From contig NC_017075.1 in NCBI RefSeq assembly GCF_000284255.1, forward strand, positions 1,364,001 through 1,428,000: a stretch of DNA of 64,000 bases. The letters are read 5' to 3'. A program made the position numbers and the translations under genes. Under the pieces are notes generated by a model. It worked only from the letters and a program-made list of their open reading frames with translations, made no database searches and was not told the DNA's origin. Shown here in pieces: positions 36,471 through 44,726 of this stretch (positions are counted from its first letter, which is position 1; each line of letters begins with the position of its first letter). This stretch comes from Rubrivivax gelatinosus IL144 (GTDB lineage: Bacteria; Pseudomonadota; Gammaproteobacteria; Burkholderiales; Burkholderiaceae_C).

Positions 36471-37421
36471 TCAGCCGAGGCCCAGGAACTCCAGCACCGG
36501 CGCCACGGTCTGCGCCGGGTCTTCCTCGTGCGGCACGTGGCCGAGCGCGGGGAAGACGACCAGTCGGCCGCCCGGGATGCGCCGGGCGAAATCCTCGCCG
36601 GCCGACGGCGGGATGATGGTGTCGCGCCCGCCCCAGAGGATCAGCGTCGGCAGGCGCAGCGTCGAGATGCGCGCGGCGTCCTCGCCGGAGCGCGCGATCT
36701 TCAGCCGCTCGACCAGCGCGCGGCGGTTGCCTTCGCGCAGCGTCAGCTCGAAGTAGCGGTCGACGAGCTCCGGCGTCACGCGCGACGGATCGCCGTAGGC
36801 GCTGGCCAGGCCCTGGGTCACCGCGGTGCGCGGCAGCACCCATTCGAAGACCCGGCCCAGGCCGGGCACCCGCGCGAACTGCCAGGCCAGCGGCATGGCC
36901 TTGGACTTGAACACCGTGCCGCTGGCGTCGACGAGGATCAGGCGCTCGATGCGCTGCGGCGCCATCGCCGCCAGCCGCCACGCGACCTCGCCGCCCAGCG
37001 AGTTGCCGCCGACGGCGAAACGCTGCACGCCCAGCTGGTCCATCAGTTCGAGCACGAAACGCGCGTAGGCCTCGCCGTCGTAGCGCTGGCCGGCGTAGCG
37101 CCCGGCCCAGGGGCCGGTGAGGCCGAAACCCGGCAGGTCCAGCGTGATGACGCGGCGCCGGGGCGCGATCGCATGCACCCAGCCTTCCCAGGTGTGCAGG
37201 CTCGAGGAGGTGCCGTGCAGCAGCACCAGCGGCGCGTCGCCGTGGCGCGGTCCCTGGTCGCGCAGGTGCACGAGCTGGCCGCCGAGCTCGACGAAGTCCG
37301 AGGGCGGCGGCGCCCAGTTGGCGACCAGCGACTCGACGCTGCGGTCGGGGGCACGCGACATCGCCAGCAGCGCCGCGGTCGCCATCAGCAGCAGGCCGAG
37401 CAGACGGAGCAGCAGGCGCAT
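36471..37421 (-). CDS. Membrane-anchored alpha/beta hydrolase
   Basis: A 316-residue hydrolase with an N-terminal hydrophobic signal or anchor (LLLRLLGLLLMATAALLAM). Fold motifs: LVLLHGTSSSLHTWEGW, LDLPGFGLTGPW, nucleophile GGNSLGGEVAW, acid in LILWGGRDTIIPP and catalytic His in ALGHVPHEEDP, a complete triad. Likely an esterase or lipase facing the periplasm; substrate unknown. A TACAAT promoter (37462-37467, minus) lies 40 bases upstream. Confidence 0.88.
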   Translation of the reverse strand: MRLLLRLLGLLLMATAALLAMSRAPDRSVESLVANWAPPPSDFVELGGQLVHLRDQGPRHGDAPLVLLHGTSSSLHTWEGWVHAIAPRRRVITLDLPGFGLTGPWAGRYAGQRYDGEAYARFVLELMDQLGVQRFAVGGNSLGGEVAWRLAAMAPQRIERLILVDASGTVFKSKAMPLAWQFARVPGLGRVFEWVLPRTAVTQGLASAYGDPSRVTPELVDRYFELTLREGNRRALVERLKIARSGEDAARISTLRLPTLILWGGRDTIIPPSAGEDFARRIPGGRLVVFPALGHVPHEEDPAQTVAPVLEFLGLG

Positions 37422-37461
37422 GGAGAGCGGGGCGGGGACGCGGAAGCCGGGGTGCGCGGCA

Positions 37462-37467
37462 TTGTAG
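37462..37467 (-). promoter_or_regulatory. -10 element of the membrane hydrolase gene
   Basis: TACAAT on the minus strand 40 bases before the start codon; -35 not recognisable. Confidence 0.45.
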
Positions 37468-37507
37468 GCAGCGCCCGGCGGCCGCCCGGCCGCGCCGACC
37501 CCCTCCC

Positions 37508-37513
37508 TACAAT
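37508..37513 (+). promoter_or_regulatory. dnaE -10 element with leaderless spacing
   Basis: TACAAT ends 6 bases before the dnaE ATG, so initiation at the usual distance would fall on the A of the start codon. No Shine-Dalgarno is present. Confidence 0.5.
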
Positions 37514-37519
37514 CCCCGG

Positions 37520-40500
37520 ATGCCCTTCGTTCACCTGCGGACGCACACCGAGTATTCCGTCGTCGACGGCACCTTGCGCATCGACGACGCGGCCGACGCC
37601 GCCAAGGCCGACGGCCAGCCGGCGCTGGCCATCACCGACCTGTCCAACCTCTTCGGCGCGATCAAGTTCTACAAGGCCTGCCGCGGCGCGGGCGTCAAGC
37701 CCGTCGTCGGCGTCGACGTCTGGATGGACCCGCTGCCCGACGCCGCCGAGCGCCAGCCGACGCGCCTGGCGCTGCTGGTGCAGGACCGCGGCGGCTACCT
37801 GAACCTCTGCGAGCTGCTGGCGCGCGCCTGGACGCAGAACGTGCAGCGCAACCAGGCCTGGCTGAAGTGGGAATGGCTGCGCGAGCTCTCGGGCGGGCTG
37901 ATCGCGATGTCCGGTGCCGACATGGGCGCCGTCGGCCAGGCGCTGCTGGCCGGCGACGAGGAGCGTGCCGCTGCCGCCGCGCGCGAGCTGGCCGACATCT
38001 TTCCGGGCCGCTTCTATCTGGAGCTGCAGCGTGCCGGTTTGCCGACCAACGAGGCCCAGGTGCGGGCCGCGGTGCCGCTGGCCGCGCGTCTGGGGCTGCC
38101 GGTCGTCGCCACGCACCCGATCCAGTTCCTCGGCCCCGACGACTTCGAGGCCCACGAGGCGCGGGTCTGCATCGCCGAAGGCGAGACGCTGGCCAACCCC
38201 AAGCGCATCAAGCGCTTCACGCGCGAGCAGCACTTCAAGACCGCCGAGCAGATGCAGGCCTTGTTCGCCGACGTGCCCAGCGCGATCGCGAACACGGTGG
38301 AGATCGCGCGCCGCTGCAGCCTGACGCTGGTGCTGGGCAAGCCGCGCCTGCCCGACTTCCCGACCCCCGACGGCTCGCCGATCGAGGTCTATTTCCGCAA
38401 GGCCTCGCACGAAGGGCTGGAGAAGCGCCTGGCGGCGCTGTTCCCGAAGGAGGAAGAGCGCGACAAGCGCCGCCCCGAGTACGTCGAGCGCCTGGAGTTC
38501 GAGCTCGACACCATCTTGAAGATGGGTTTCCCGGGCTACTTCCTCATCGTCTCGGACTTCATCGTCTGGGCCAAGGCCAACGGCTGCCCGGTGGGCCCGG
38601 GCCGCGGCTCGGGCGCGGGCTCGCTGGTCGCCTACGCGCTGTTCATCACCGACCTCGACCCGCTGCAGTACAAGCTGCTGTTCGAGCGCTTCCTGAACCC
38701 GGAGCGCGTGTCGATGCCCGACTTCGACATCGACTTCTGCCAGGGCAACCGCGACCGTGTGATCCGGTACGTGAAGGAGAAGTACGGCCGCGACGCGGTG
38801 GGCCAGATCGCGACCTTCGGCACGATGGCCGCCAAGGCCGCGCTGCGCGACGTCGGCCGCGTGCTGGGCATGGGCTACGGCCACGTCGACAGCATCGCCA
38901 AGCTGATCCCGGCGCCGCCGGGCAAGACGGTGACGCTGGCCAAGGTGCCCGAGAAACCCGACCCCGGCATCATCTACGCGCGCCAGGAAGAACCCGAGAT
39001 CGACCGCCGCGAGGCCGCCGAGGAGGAAGTGGCCGAGCTGCTGTCGCTGGCCACGCGTGTCGAAGGCATGGTGCGCAACATCGGCATGCACGCCGGCGGC
39101 GTGCTGATCGCGCCGGGCAAGATCACCGACTTCTGTCCGCTGTACCAGCAGCCCGGCAGCGACAGCGCGGTCAGCCAGTACGACAAGGACGACGTCGAGG
39201 CCATCGGCCTGGTGAAGTTCGACTTTCTGGGGCTGGCGACGCTGACGATCCTGGAGCTGGCGCGCCAGTACATCGTCGCGCGGCGGCCGAACATGAAGGA
39301 CTTCAGCTACGAGACGCTGCCGCTGGACGACCAGCGTGTCTACAAGCTCTTCTCCGACGGCCTGACCGAGGCGGTGTTCCAGTTCGAATCGCGCGGCATG
39401 CAGGGCATGCTGCGCGAGGCCAAGCCCAGCCGGCTGGAAGACCTGATCGCGCTGAACGCGCTGTACCGCCCGGGCCCGATGGACCTGATCCCGACCTTCG
39501 TCGCGCGCAAGCACGGCAAGGAGACGGTCGAGTACCCGCACCCGCTGCTGGAGACCGTGCTCGGCGAGACCTACGGCGTCATGGTCTACCAGGAGCAGGT
39601 GATGCAGACGGCGCAGGTGCTGGGCGGCTATTCGCTCGGCGGCGCCGACTTGCTGCGCCGCGCGATGGGCAAGAAGAAGGCCGAGGAGATGGCCAAGCAC
39701 CGCGCGATCTTCCGCGAGGGTGCGGCCAAGAAGGACATCCCCGAAGCGAAGGCCGACGAGGTCTTCGACTTGATGGAGAAGTTCGCCGGCTACGGCTTCA
39801 ACAAGTCGCACGCGGCCGCGTACTCGCTGCTGGCCTATCACACGGCCTGGATCAAGGTGCACTGCACGGCCGAGTTCTTCGCGGCCAACATGACGATCGA
39901 AGCCGACAACACCGACAAGCTGAAGGTGCTGCTGGCCGACGCCAAGCTGTTCGGCATCCGCTTCGATCCGCCCGACGTCAACACCGGCACGCTGCGTTTC
40001 GAGCCGATCGAGGACAAGCGCATCCGCTACGGCCTGGGTGCCGTCAAGGGCACCGGCGCGGGTGCGATCGAGGCCATCGTCGCGGCGCGCGAAGGCCGCT
40101 CGGGCGACGGCGGCGGCCCGTTCCGCAGCCTGTTCGACTTCTGCGCGCGGGTCGACCGCCAGCGTGTCAACAAGCGTGTCGTCGAGGCGCTGATCAAGGC
40201 CGGTGCCTTCGACTCGCTGCACGCCGACCGCGCCGCGACGCTGGCCAGCGTCGGCCTGGCTTTCGAGTGGGCCGACACGCAGGCCGCCAACAAGGACCAG
40301 GGCGGGCTGTTCGACTTCGGCGACGCGCACGGATCGAGCACGCAGGAGCCGGCGCTGGTCGCCGTGGAGCCGTGGTCGGTGCGCGAGCGGCTGATGCAGG
40401 AGAAGATCGCCATCGGCTTCTACCTGTCGGGCCATCTGTTCGACGCCTGCCGCGACGAGGTGCGCAAGTTCGTTCGCCGCGACATCGTCGAGCTGGTCGA

Positions 40501-41029
40501 CTCGCGCGAGCCGCAGTCGGTGGCCGGCATCGTCTCCGAGCTGCGTGTCATCAACGGCCAGCGCGGGCGTGTCGCGATCTTCAAGCTCGACGACGGCAGC
40601 GAGGCCATCGAGGCCGTGGCCAACGAGGAACTGCTGGACGCCAGCCGCGAGCTGTTGCGCGAAGACGAACTGGTCATCGTCGTCGGCAAGCTGCAGCCCG
40701 ACCGCTTCTCCGGCGGCCTGCGCCTGAATGCGCAGCAGGTCTGGGACCTGGCGACGGCGCGTGCGCGTTTCGGCCGCTACCTGTCGGTGGAGGTCAACGG
40801 TGGCCTGCCGCCGGTAGCCGACGTGCTGAAGCTGTGGCCGGCGCGCCGCGTCGAGACCGAGGAGGGCGAGACCCAGCAAGGCCTGGCGGTGCGGCTCAAG
40901 CTCAAACGTGCGACGGCCGTCGGCGAGCTCGACCTCGGCAGCGACGCACGCTTCTGGCCCTGCGACGAGGCGCTGGCGCGCTGGAAAACGATCGCCGAGC
41001 AGGGGCGCGCATCCATCGTCTACGAGTGA
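37520..41029 (+). CDS. dnaE: DNA polymerase III alpha subunit
   Basis: The replicative polymerase of 1169 residues, normal for DnaE1. N-terminal PHP domain begins PFVHLRTHTEYSVVDGTLRI; the palm has GPGRGSGAGSLVAYAL and catalytic aspartates in PDFDIDFCQGNRDRVI near residue 400; GMHAGGVLIAP and FNKSHAAAYSLLAYHTAWIK are typical DnaE motifs. A helix-hairpin-helix and an OB fold (VAGIVSELRVINGQRGRVAIFKLDDGS) complete the C-terminus. The clamp-binding motif is probably GGLFDF near residue 930. Monocistronic. Confidence 0.98.
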   Translation: MPFVHLRTHTEYSVVDGTLRIDDAADAAKADGQPALAITDLSNLFGAIKFYKACRGAGVKPVVGVDVWMDPLPDAAERQPTRLALLVQDRGGYLNLCELLARAWTQNVQRNQAWLKWEWLRELSGGLIAMSGADMGAVGQALLAGDEERAAAAARELADIFPGRFYLELQRAGLPTNEAQVRAAVPLAARLGLPVVATHPIQFLGPDDFEAHEARVCIAEGETLANPKRIKRFTREQHFKTAEQMQALFADVPSAIANTVEIARRCSLTLVLGKPRLPDFPTPDGSPIEVYFRKASHEGLEKRLAALFPKEEERDKRRPEYVERLEFELDTILKMGFPGYFLIVSDFIVWAKANGCPVGPGRGSGAGSLVAYALFITDLDPLQYKLLFERFLNPERVSMPDFDIDFCQGNRDRVIRYVKEKYGRDAVGQIATFGTMAAKAALRDVGRVLGMGYGHVDSIAKLIPAPPGKTVTLAKVPEKPDPGIIYARQEEPEIDRREAAEEEVAELLSLATRVEGMVRNIGMHAGGVLIAPGKITDFCPLYQQPGSDSAVSQYDKDDVEAIGLVKFDFLGLATLTILELARQYIVARRPNMKDFSYETLPLDDQRVYKLFSDGLTEAVFQFESRGMQGMLREAKPSRLEDLIALNALYRPGPMDLIPTFVARKHGKETVEYPHPLLETVLGETYGVMVYQEQVMQTAQVLGGYSLGGADLLRRAMGKKKAEEMAKHRAIFREGAAKKDIPEAKADEVFDLMEKFAGYGFNKSHAAAYSLLAYHTAWIKVHCTAEFFAANMTIEADNTDKLKVLLADAKLFGIRFDPPDVNTGTLRFEPIEDKRIRYGLGAVKGTGAGAIEAIVAAREGRSGDGGGPFRSLFDFCARVDRQRVNKRVVEALIKAGAFDSLHADRAATLASVGLAFEWADTQAANKDQGGLFDFGDAHGSSTQEPALVAVEPWSVRERLMQEKIAIGFYLSGHLFDACRDEVRKFVRRDIVELVDSREPQSVAGIVSELRVINGQRGRVAIFKLDDGSEAIEAVANEELLDASRELLREDELVIVVGKLQPDRFSGGLRLNAQQVWDLATARARFGRYLSVEVNGGLPPVADVLKLWPARRVETEEGETQQGLAVRLKLKRATAVGELDLGSDARFWPCDEALARWKTIAEQGRASIVYE

Positions 41030-41114
41030 AAGCGTTTGTTTCGCGCGGCCTTGTCTGACATCCGGTGCGTGGCGGGCGGCGTTGAACTCCCGTGATCCAC
41101 TTTCTGGAGACCCG

Positions 41115-41621
41115 ATGAGAAAGACGATCGCGAGCGCATGCTTGAGCGTGCTGGCGCTGGCCGGCGGTGCCGCCCAGGCCACCAATGTCGGCGTGTCGGT
41201 CGAGATCAGCCAGCCCGGCGTCTACGGCCGCGTGGACATCGGCCGCTTCCCGCAGCCGGCGGTCATCGTGCCGCAGCCGGTGATCATCGGCCGGCCGGTC
41301 GTCGTCGCGCCCGAGCCGGTCTACATGTGGGTGCCTCCGGGCCACCGCAAGCACTGGGGCCGCTACTGCGGCCAGTACCACGCCTGCGGCGTGCCGGTGT
41401 ACTTCGTCGACCACCGCTGGTACGGCCGGCACGTGATGCCGGCACGCGAAGTGCGATACGAGCGCCGCGAAGACCGGCGCGACGATCGCTGGGATCGTCG
41501 TGACGACCGTCGGGACGATCGACGGGATGATTGGCGCGACGACCGCCGTGGCCCGCCCGGGCCGCGTGACGACCACCGCGGCCCGCCGGGGCATCACGAC
41601 GACCCCCGCGGCCCGCGCTGA
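41115..41621 (+). CDS. Exported protein with C-terminal Arg/Asp repeats
   Basis: A 168-residue protein of unknown function with a clear Sec signal (MRKTIASACLSVLALAGGAAQA). The middle contains VYMWVPPGHRKHWGRYCGQYHACGVPVYFVDHRWY, a motif of small betaproteobacterial exported proteins with two conserved cysteines (possible disulfide). From about residue 116 it turns into RRDD-type repeats and then RGPPG/RDDH repeats. A GGAGA Shine-Dalgarno precedes the ATG. The following gene has similar repeats, so the two are probably related. Confidence 0.82.
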   Translation: MRKTIASACLSVLALAGGAAQATNVGVSVEISQPGVYGRVDIGRFPQPAVIVPQPVIIGRPVVVAPEPVYMWVPPGHRKHWGRYCGQYHACGVPVYFVDHRWYGRHVMPAREVRYERREDRRDDRWDRRDDRRDDRRDDWRDDRRGPPGPRDDHRGPPGHHDDPRGPR

Positions 41622-41705
41622 GCCGCGCAGCGCCGGCGCCGAGTCGGACGTGTCGCACGCGGCGGCGCGGCCTGCACCGATCGGCGCCGCCGCCCTCACG
41701 GCGCA

Positions 41706-41735
41706 GGATCCTCGCATCGCAAGCACCGAGGATCC
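41706..41735 (+). promoter_or_regulatory. Hairpin covering the ribosome binding site of the RRED-repeat gene
   Basis: A perfect 9-base inverted repeat (41706-41714 with 41727-41735, 12-base loop). The right arm contains GAGGAT, the only Shine-Dalgarno candidate, 3 bases from the end of the stem to the ATG. Folding would hide the site. Confidence 0.5.
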
Positions 41736-41738
41736 ACG

Positions 41739-42071
41739 ATGAAGAACCTCCATCGGAACCGTTGCATGCCGGCCTGGCTGGCGCTGGTCGGCGCGCTGGC
41801 CGCCGGCAGCGTGATGGCCGCGGAACCCGCGGCCGCGCCGCCGGCGCAGGGCACCGTCGTCGCACTCGACGGCCACGAACGGCGCGAGGATCGCCGCGAA
41901 GACCGCCGGGAAGACAGACGCGAAGACCGCCGCGAAGATCGCCGTGAAGACCGCCGCGACGACCTCGTCAGCGACGCGCGCGAGGAACGGCGCGAAGACC
42001 GCCGGGAAGACCGGCGCCAGGACCGCCGCGAAGATCGACGCGAAGAACGCCGGGACGAACGTCGCGACTGA
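41739..42071 (+). CDS. Exported RRED tetrapeptide-repeat protein
   Basis: A 110-residue protein with a signal peptide (HRNRCMPAWLALVGALAAGSVMAA). The mature part is about 18 residues of Ala/Pro linker and then almost only Arg, Glu and Asp. It has six RRED units and RRDD, a break LVSDAREE, then seven more units with variants RRQD, RREE and RRDE. Spacing of opposite charges at i to i+4 suggests a single long alpha helix. No family is recognised. Codon use is repeat-driven (cgccgcgaagac). Function unknown. Confidence 0.75.
   Translation: MKNLHRNRCMPAWLALVGALAAGSVMAAEPAAAPPAQGTVVALDGHERREDRREDRREDRREDRREDRREDRRDDLVSDAREERREDRREDRRQDRREDRREERRDERRD
41880..42068 (+). repeat. 12-base coding minisatellite
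   Basis: Tandem degenerate copies of cgccgcgaagac encoding RRED, about 15 units with one break at 41968-41991. The variation between units is mostly silent, which points to an old array kept at protein level. Confidence 0.85.
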
Positions 42072-42116
42072 GGCCACTAGCTTGCGGCGCGCCGCGCCGC
42101 AAACGCCGGCCGGCCT

Positions 42117-42434
42117 TCACTTCGCCGCTTTCGCCGCCTTGGCGGGCTTGGCCTCGCCGCCGGCCCAGGCGGCGCCGGCCACCGTCAGCCCGGCCTGCGA
42201 GAAGCGCGCGGCGTTGCCGGCGCCGATGCCGGGCACACGGTCGACCATGTCGGCCCAGCTCTTGAACGCGCCGGCCTTGCGCGCTTCGAGGATCTTGGCC
42301 GACAGCCCGGGGCCGATGCCTTTGACGGTCTCCAGCTCGGCCTGGCTGGCTTGGTTGGCGTCGACCGCGGCGTGGGCGTTGAAGGCGAAGGCCGCGAACA
42401 GCAGCGCGGCGACGGGACGCAGGAATCGCTTCAT
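42117..42434 (-). CDS. ComEA-like helix-hairpin-helix protein
   Basis: A 105-residue exported protein. Signal peptide MKRFLRPVAALLFAAFAFNAHA, then a ComEA-type double helix-hairpin-helix: VDANQASQAELETVKGIGPGLSAKILEARKAGAFKSWADMVDRVPGIG. Such domains bind double-stranded DNA in the periplasm during natural transformation, or serve structural roles. The C-terminus is AKPAKAAKAAK, a lysine/alanine tail that may also touch DNA. It is convergent with the repeat protein gene, about 45 bases away. Confidence 0.87.
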   Translation of the reverse strand: MKRFLRPVAALLFAAFAFNAHAAVDANQASQAELETVKGIGPGLSAKILEARKAGAFKSWADMVDRVPGIGAGNAARFSQAGLTVAGAAWAGGEAKPAKAAKAAK

Positions 42435-42611
42435 GGAGGGCTCCCTCGGCACCAGGTGCCGTCGTGGCCCGCCGGCCCCATGCCGACGGTGCACGGGGCG
42501 CATTCTTCGCAGCCGCAGGACGCCCGGCATCCCTCCGCCGGGCGCCACCGAGCGGTGCACCGCGCCGGGCGAGTGCTTGAGCCGTGGCAGACCACCGGTG
42601 GAGGGGCCGGA

Positions 42612-42617
42612 TATAGT
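42612..42617 (+). promoter_or_regulatory. Candidate gmhA promoter -10
   Basis: TATAGT 47 bases before the gmhA ATG; -35 unclear. The rest of 42435-42664 shows no gene. Confidence 0.45.
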
Positions 42618-42664
42618 CGCCGTCGCCGCCGCGCACGGCGGTGCGAGATGGTGAACCTTCCGAG

Positions 42665-43234
42665 ATGACTTCTCTTTTTGCCTTCAACCTGACCGAGCAC
42701 CGGACGCTGTTCGTGCAGCTCGACGCGCTCGAAGCCGAGGTCGAGCGTGCCGGCGAGACGATCGCGCGCGCGCTCGAAGCCGGCGGCAAGCTGCTGGTCT
42801 GCGGCAACGGCGGCTCGGCCGCCGACAGCCAGCACATCGCCGCCGAGCTGACGGGCCGCTTCATCCGCGACCGCCGGCCGCTGGCGGCGATCGCGCTGAC
42901 GACCGACACCTCGGCGCTGACCAGCATCGCCAACGACTACGCCTTCGACGACGTGTTCGCGCGCCCGGTGCGCGCGCTGGGCCGCGCCGGCGACGTGCTG
43001 CTGGGCATCTCGACCTCGGGCAACTCGGCCAACGTGCTGCGCGCGGTGGACGCCGCGCGTGAACTGGGCATCACGTCGATCGGCCTGCTGGGCCGCGACG
43101 GCGGCGCGTTGCGCACGCGCTGCGACCAGGCGATCGTCGTGCCGAGCACGACGACGGCGCGCATCCAGGAAGCGCACATCCTGATCGGCCACACGCTGTG
43201 CGGGCTGGTCGAACAGAAGCTGGGGCTGGCATGA
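42665..43234 (+). CDS. gmhA: Sedoheptulose 7-phosphate isomerase
   Basis: First step of ADP-heptose synthesis for the lipopolysaccharide inner core. The 189-residue SIS-domain protein has LLVCGNGGSAADSQHIAAELTGRF, LLGISTSGNSANVLRA and ARIQEAHILIGHTLC, all typical of GmhA. The stop overlaps the ATG proposed for the next gene (ATGA). Heads a four-gene heptose operon. Confidence 0.95.
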   Translation: MTSLFAFNLTEHRTLFVQLDALEAEVERAGETIARALEAGGKLLVCGNGGSAADSQHIAAELTGRFIRDRRPLAAIALTTDTSALTSIANDYAFDDVFARPVRALGRAGDVLLGISTSGNSANVLRAVDAARELGITSIGLLGRDGGALRTRCDQAIVVPSTTTARIQEAHILIGHTLCGLVEQKLGLA

Positions 43235-44253
43235 GCCCTCAGGACTTGTCTGGGGCTCATTCCCGCTTGGCGGGACCGGCCGCCAGGCCGGAGGGTGCTC
43301 CAGTGAGTGTTACCGCCACCTGGCTGCGCCCTGCGCCCGAGGCGCTGGCCGCGCGCCGCGTGCTCGTCGTCGGCGACGTCATGCTCGACCGCTACTGGCA
43401 CGGCGCCGTCGATCGCATCTCGCCCGAGGCCCCGGTGCCGGTGGTGCGCGTCAACCGCGAGGAGGAGCGCCTGGGCGGCGCCGCCAACGTCGCGCTGAAC
43501 GTGCGCGCGCTCGGCGCGCAGGCGACGCTGCTGACCGTCGTCGGCGACGACGAGCCGGCGCGCCGGCTGCGCACGCTGCTCGAGGCGCAGGACGTGCGCG
43601 CCGTGCTCGGCGCCGATGCGCAGCTGCGCACCATCGTCAAGCTGCGTGTCATCGGCCGCCAGCAGCAGCTGGTGCGCATCGACTTCGAGAACCAGCCGAC
43701 GCACGAGGTGCTGGCGCAGCTGCTCGACGACTTCGAGCGCGAGTTGCCCAGCCACGACGCGGTGCTGTTTTCCGACTACGGCAAGGGCGGCCTGGCGCAC
43801 GTCGGCCGCATGATCACGATGGCGAGCGAGGCCGGCAAGCCGGTGCTCGTCGATCCGAAAGGCAGCGACTACTCGCGCTACGCCGGTGCCGACCTGATCA
43901 CGCCGAACCGCGCCGAGCTCGCGCAGGTCGTCGGCCCCTGGGGCAGCGAGGACGAGCTGCGCGAACGCGCACGCGCGCTGCGCGACCGCCTGGGCCTGGC
44001 GGCGCTGCTGCTGACGCGATCCGAAGAAGGCATGACGCTGTACGACGCCGAAGGCGAGCGCCACGTCGACGCCGACGCGCGCGAGGTCTTCGACGTCACC
44101 GGCGCCGGCGACACCGTCATCGCGACGATGGCCGCGCTGATCGCCGCCGGCCTGCCGGCGCGCGACGCGATGCCCTGGGCCAACCGCGCCGGCGGCATCG
44201 TCGTCGGCCGCTTCGGCACCGCGAGCGTCGGCTACGACGAGCTGTTTGCATGA
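43231..44253 (+). CDS. rfaE1: D-glycero-beta-D-manno-heptose-7-phosphate kinase (RfaE1 half of HldE)
   Basis: A PfkB-family kinase that phosphorylates heptose 7-phosphate at O1. Motifs: VLVVGDVMLDRYWHG, RLGGAANVALNVRALG, DYGKGGL and the anion-hole DVTGAGDTVIATMAAL. The ATG at 43231 overlaps gmhA (ATGA) and gives 340 residues; conserved sequence only begins near TWLRPAPEAL, so a GTG at 43303 (316 residues) is a real alternative. The extra N-terminal 24 codons contain two perfect hairpins. The nucleotidyltransferase half is a separate gene, unlike E. coli HldE. Confidence 0.92.
   Translation: MSPQDLSGAHSRLAGPAARPEGAPVSVTATWLRPAPEALAARRVLVVGDVMLDRYWHGAVDRISPEAPVPVVRVNREEERLGGAANVALNVRALGAQATLLTVVGDDEPARRLRTLLEAQDVRAVLGADAQLRTIVKLRVIGRQQQLVRIDFENQPTHEVLAQLLDDFERELPSHDAVLFSDYGKGGLAHVGRMITMASEAGKPVLVDPKGSDYSRYAGADLITPNRAELAQVVGPWGSEDELRERARALRDRLGLAALLLTRSEEGMTLYDAEGERHVDADAREVFDVTGAGDTVIATMAALIAAGLPARDAMPWANRAGGIVVGRFGTASVGYDELFA
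43262..43291 (+). repeat. Two adjacent perfect hairpins at the start of rfaE1
   Basis: cccgc-ttg-gcggg (43262-43274) followed directly by ccggcc-gcca-ggccgg (43276-43291). The pair resembles a small intergenic palindromic unit; no second copy was noticed in the window. Confidence 0.55.
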
Positions 44254-44726
44254 GCTTCATTGACAAGCTCTGCGCCCGCGCCGACGCTCCGGCGCGCCTG
44301 GCGGCGTTGCCGCGGCCCTGGGTGTTCACCAACGGTGTCTTCGACGTGCTGCACCGCGGTCACGTCAGCTATCTGGAGCGGGCACGCGCGCTCGGCGGCT
44401 CGCTGATCGTCGGCGTCAACAGCGACGTCTCGGCACGAAGCCTGGGCAAGGGTCCCGACCGGCCGCTGAACCGCGAGGAAGACCGCGCGCTGGTGCTCGC
44501 CGCACTGGAGTCGGTGTCGCTCGTCACCTGGTTCGACGAACGCACGCCGGTGGCGCTGCTGGCCGAGCTGCGGCCCGACGTCTACGTCAAGGGCGGCGAC
44601 TACGACATCGAGACGCTGGAAGAGACGCGCCTCGTGCGCGGCTGGGGCGGCAGGTCGCTGGCGTTGCCTTTCGTCGACGGCTACTCGACGACACGGCTCG
44701 TCGAGCGCATCCGCGCCGGAACGTGA
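44250..44726 (+). CDS. rfaE2: D-glycero-beta-D-manno-heptose 1-phosphate adenylyltransferase (RfaE2 half of HldE)
   Basis: A 158-residue cytidylyltransferase-fold enzyme that makes ADP-heptose from heptose 1-phosphate. VFTNGVFDVLHRGHVSYLERAR holds the HxGH motif, VGVNSDVSARSLGKGPDRPLN the ISSTxR-like region, and VKGGDY is typical of RfaE2. Coupled to rfaE1 by ATGA and to gmhB by GTGA overlaps. Confidence 0.95.
   Translation: MSFIDKLCARADAPARLAALPRPWVFTNGVFDVLHRGHVSYLERARALGGSLIVGVNSDVSARSLGKGPDRPLNREEDRALVLAALESVSLVTWFDERTPVALLAELRPDVYVKGGDYDIETLEETRLVRGWGGRSLALPFVDGYSTTRLVERIRAGT

Noticed and set aside
37385..41185. A 1266-codon open frame antisense to dnaE
   Set aside because: Composition is His/Arg/Ala/Leu shadow coding from a GC-rich gene; no motif, and dnaE is unambiguous.
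41622..41738. Small ORFs in the gap before the RRED-repeat gene
   Set aside because: No Shine-Dalgarno or conserved start; readable frames are extensions of the neighbouring genes' shadow frames.
41880..42068. Regular repeats considered as a CRISPR array
   Set aside because: Units are 12 bases, tandem and without unique spacers, in frame within a signal-peptide gene; no cas genes.
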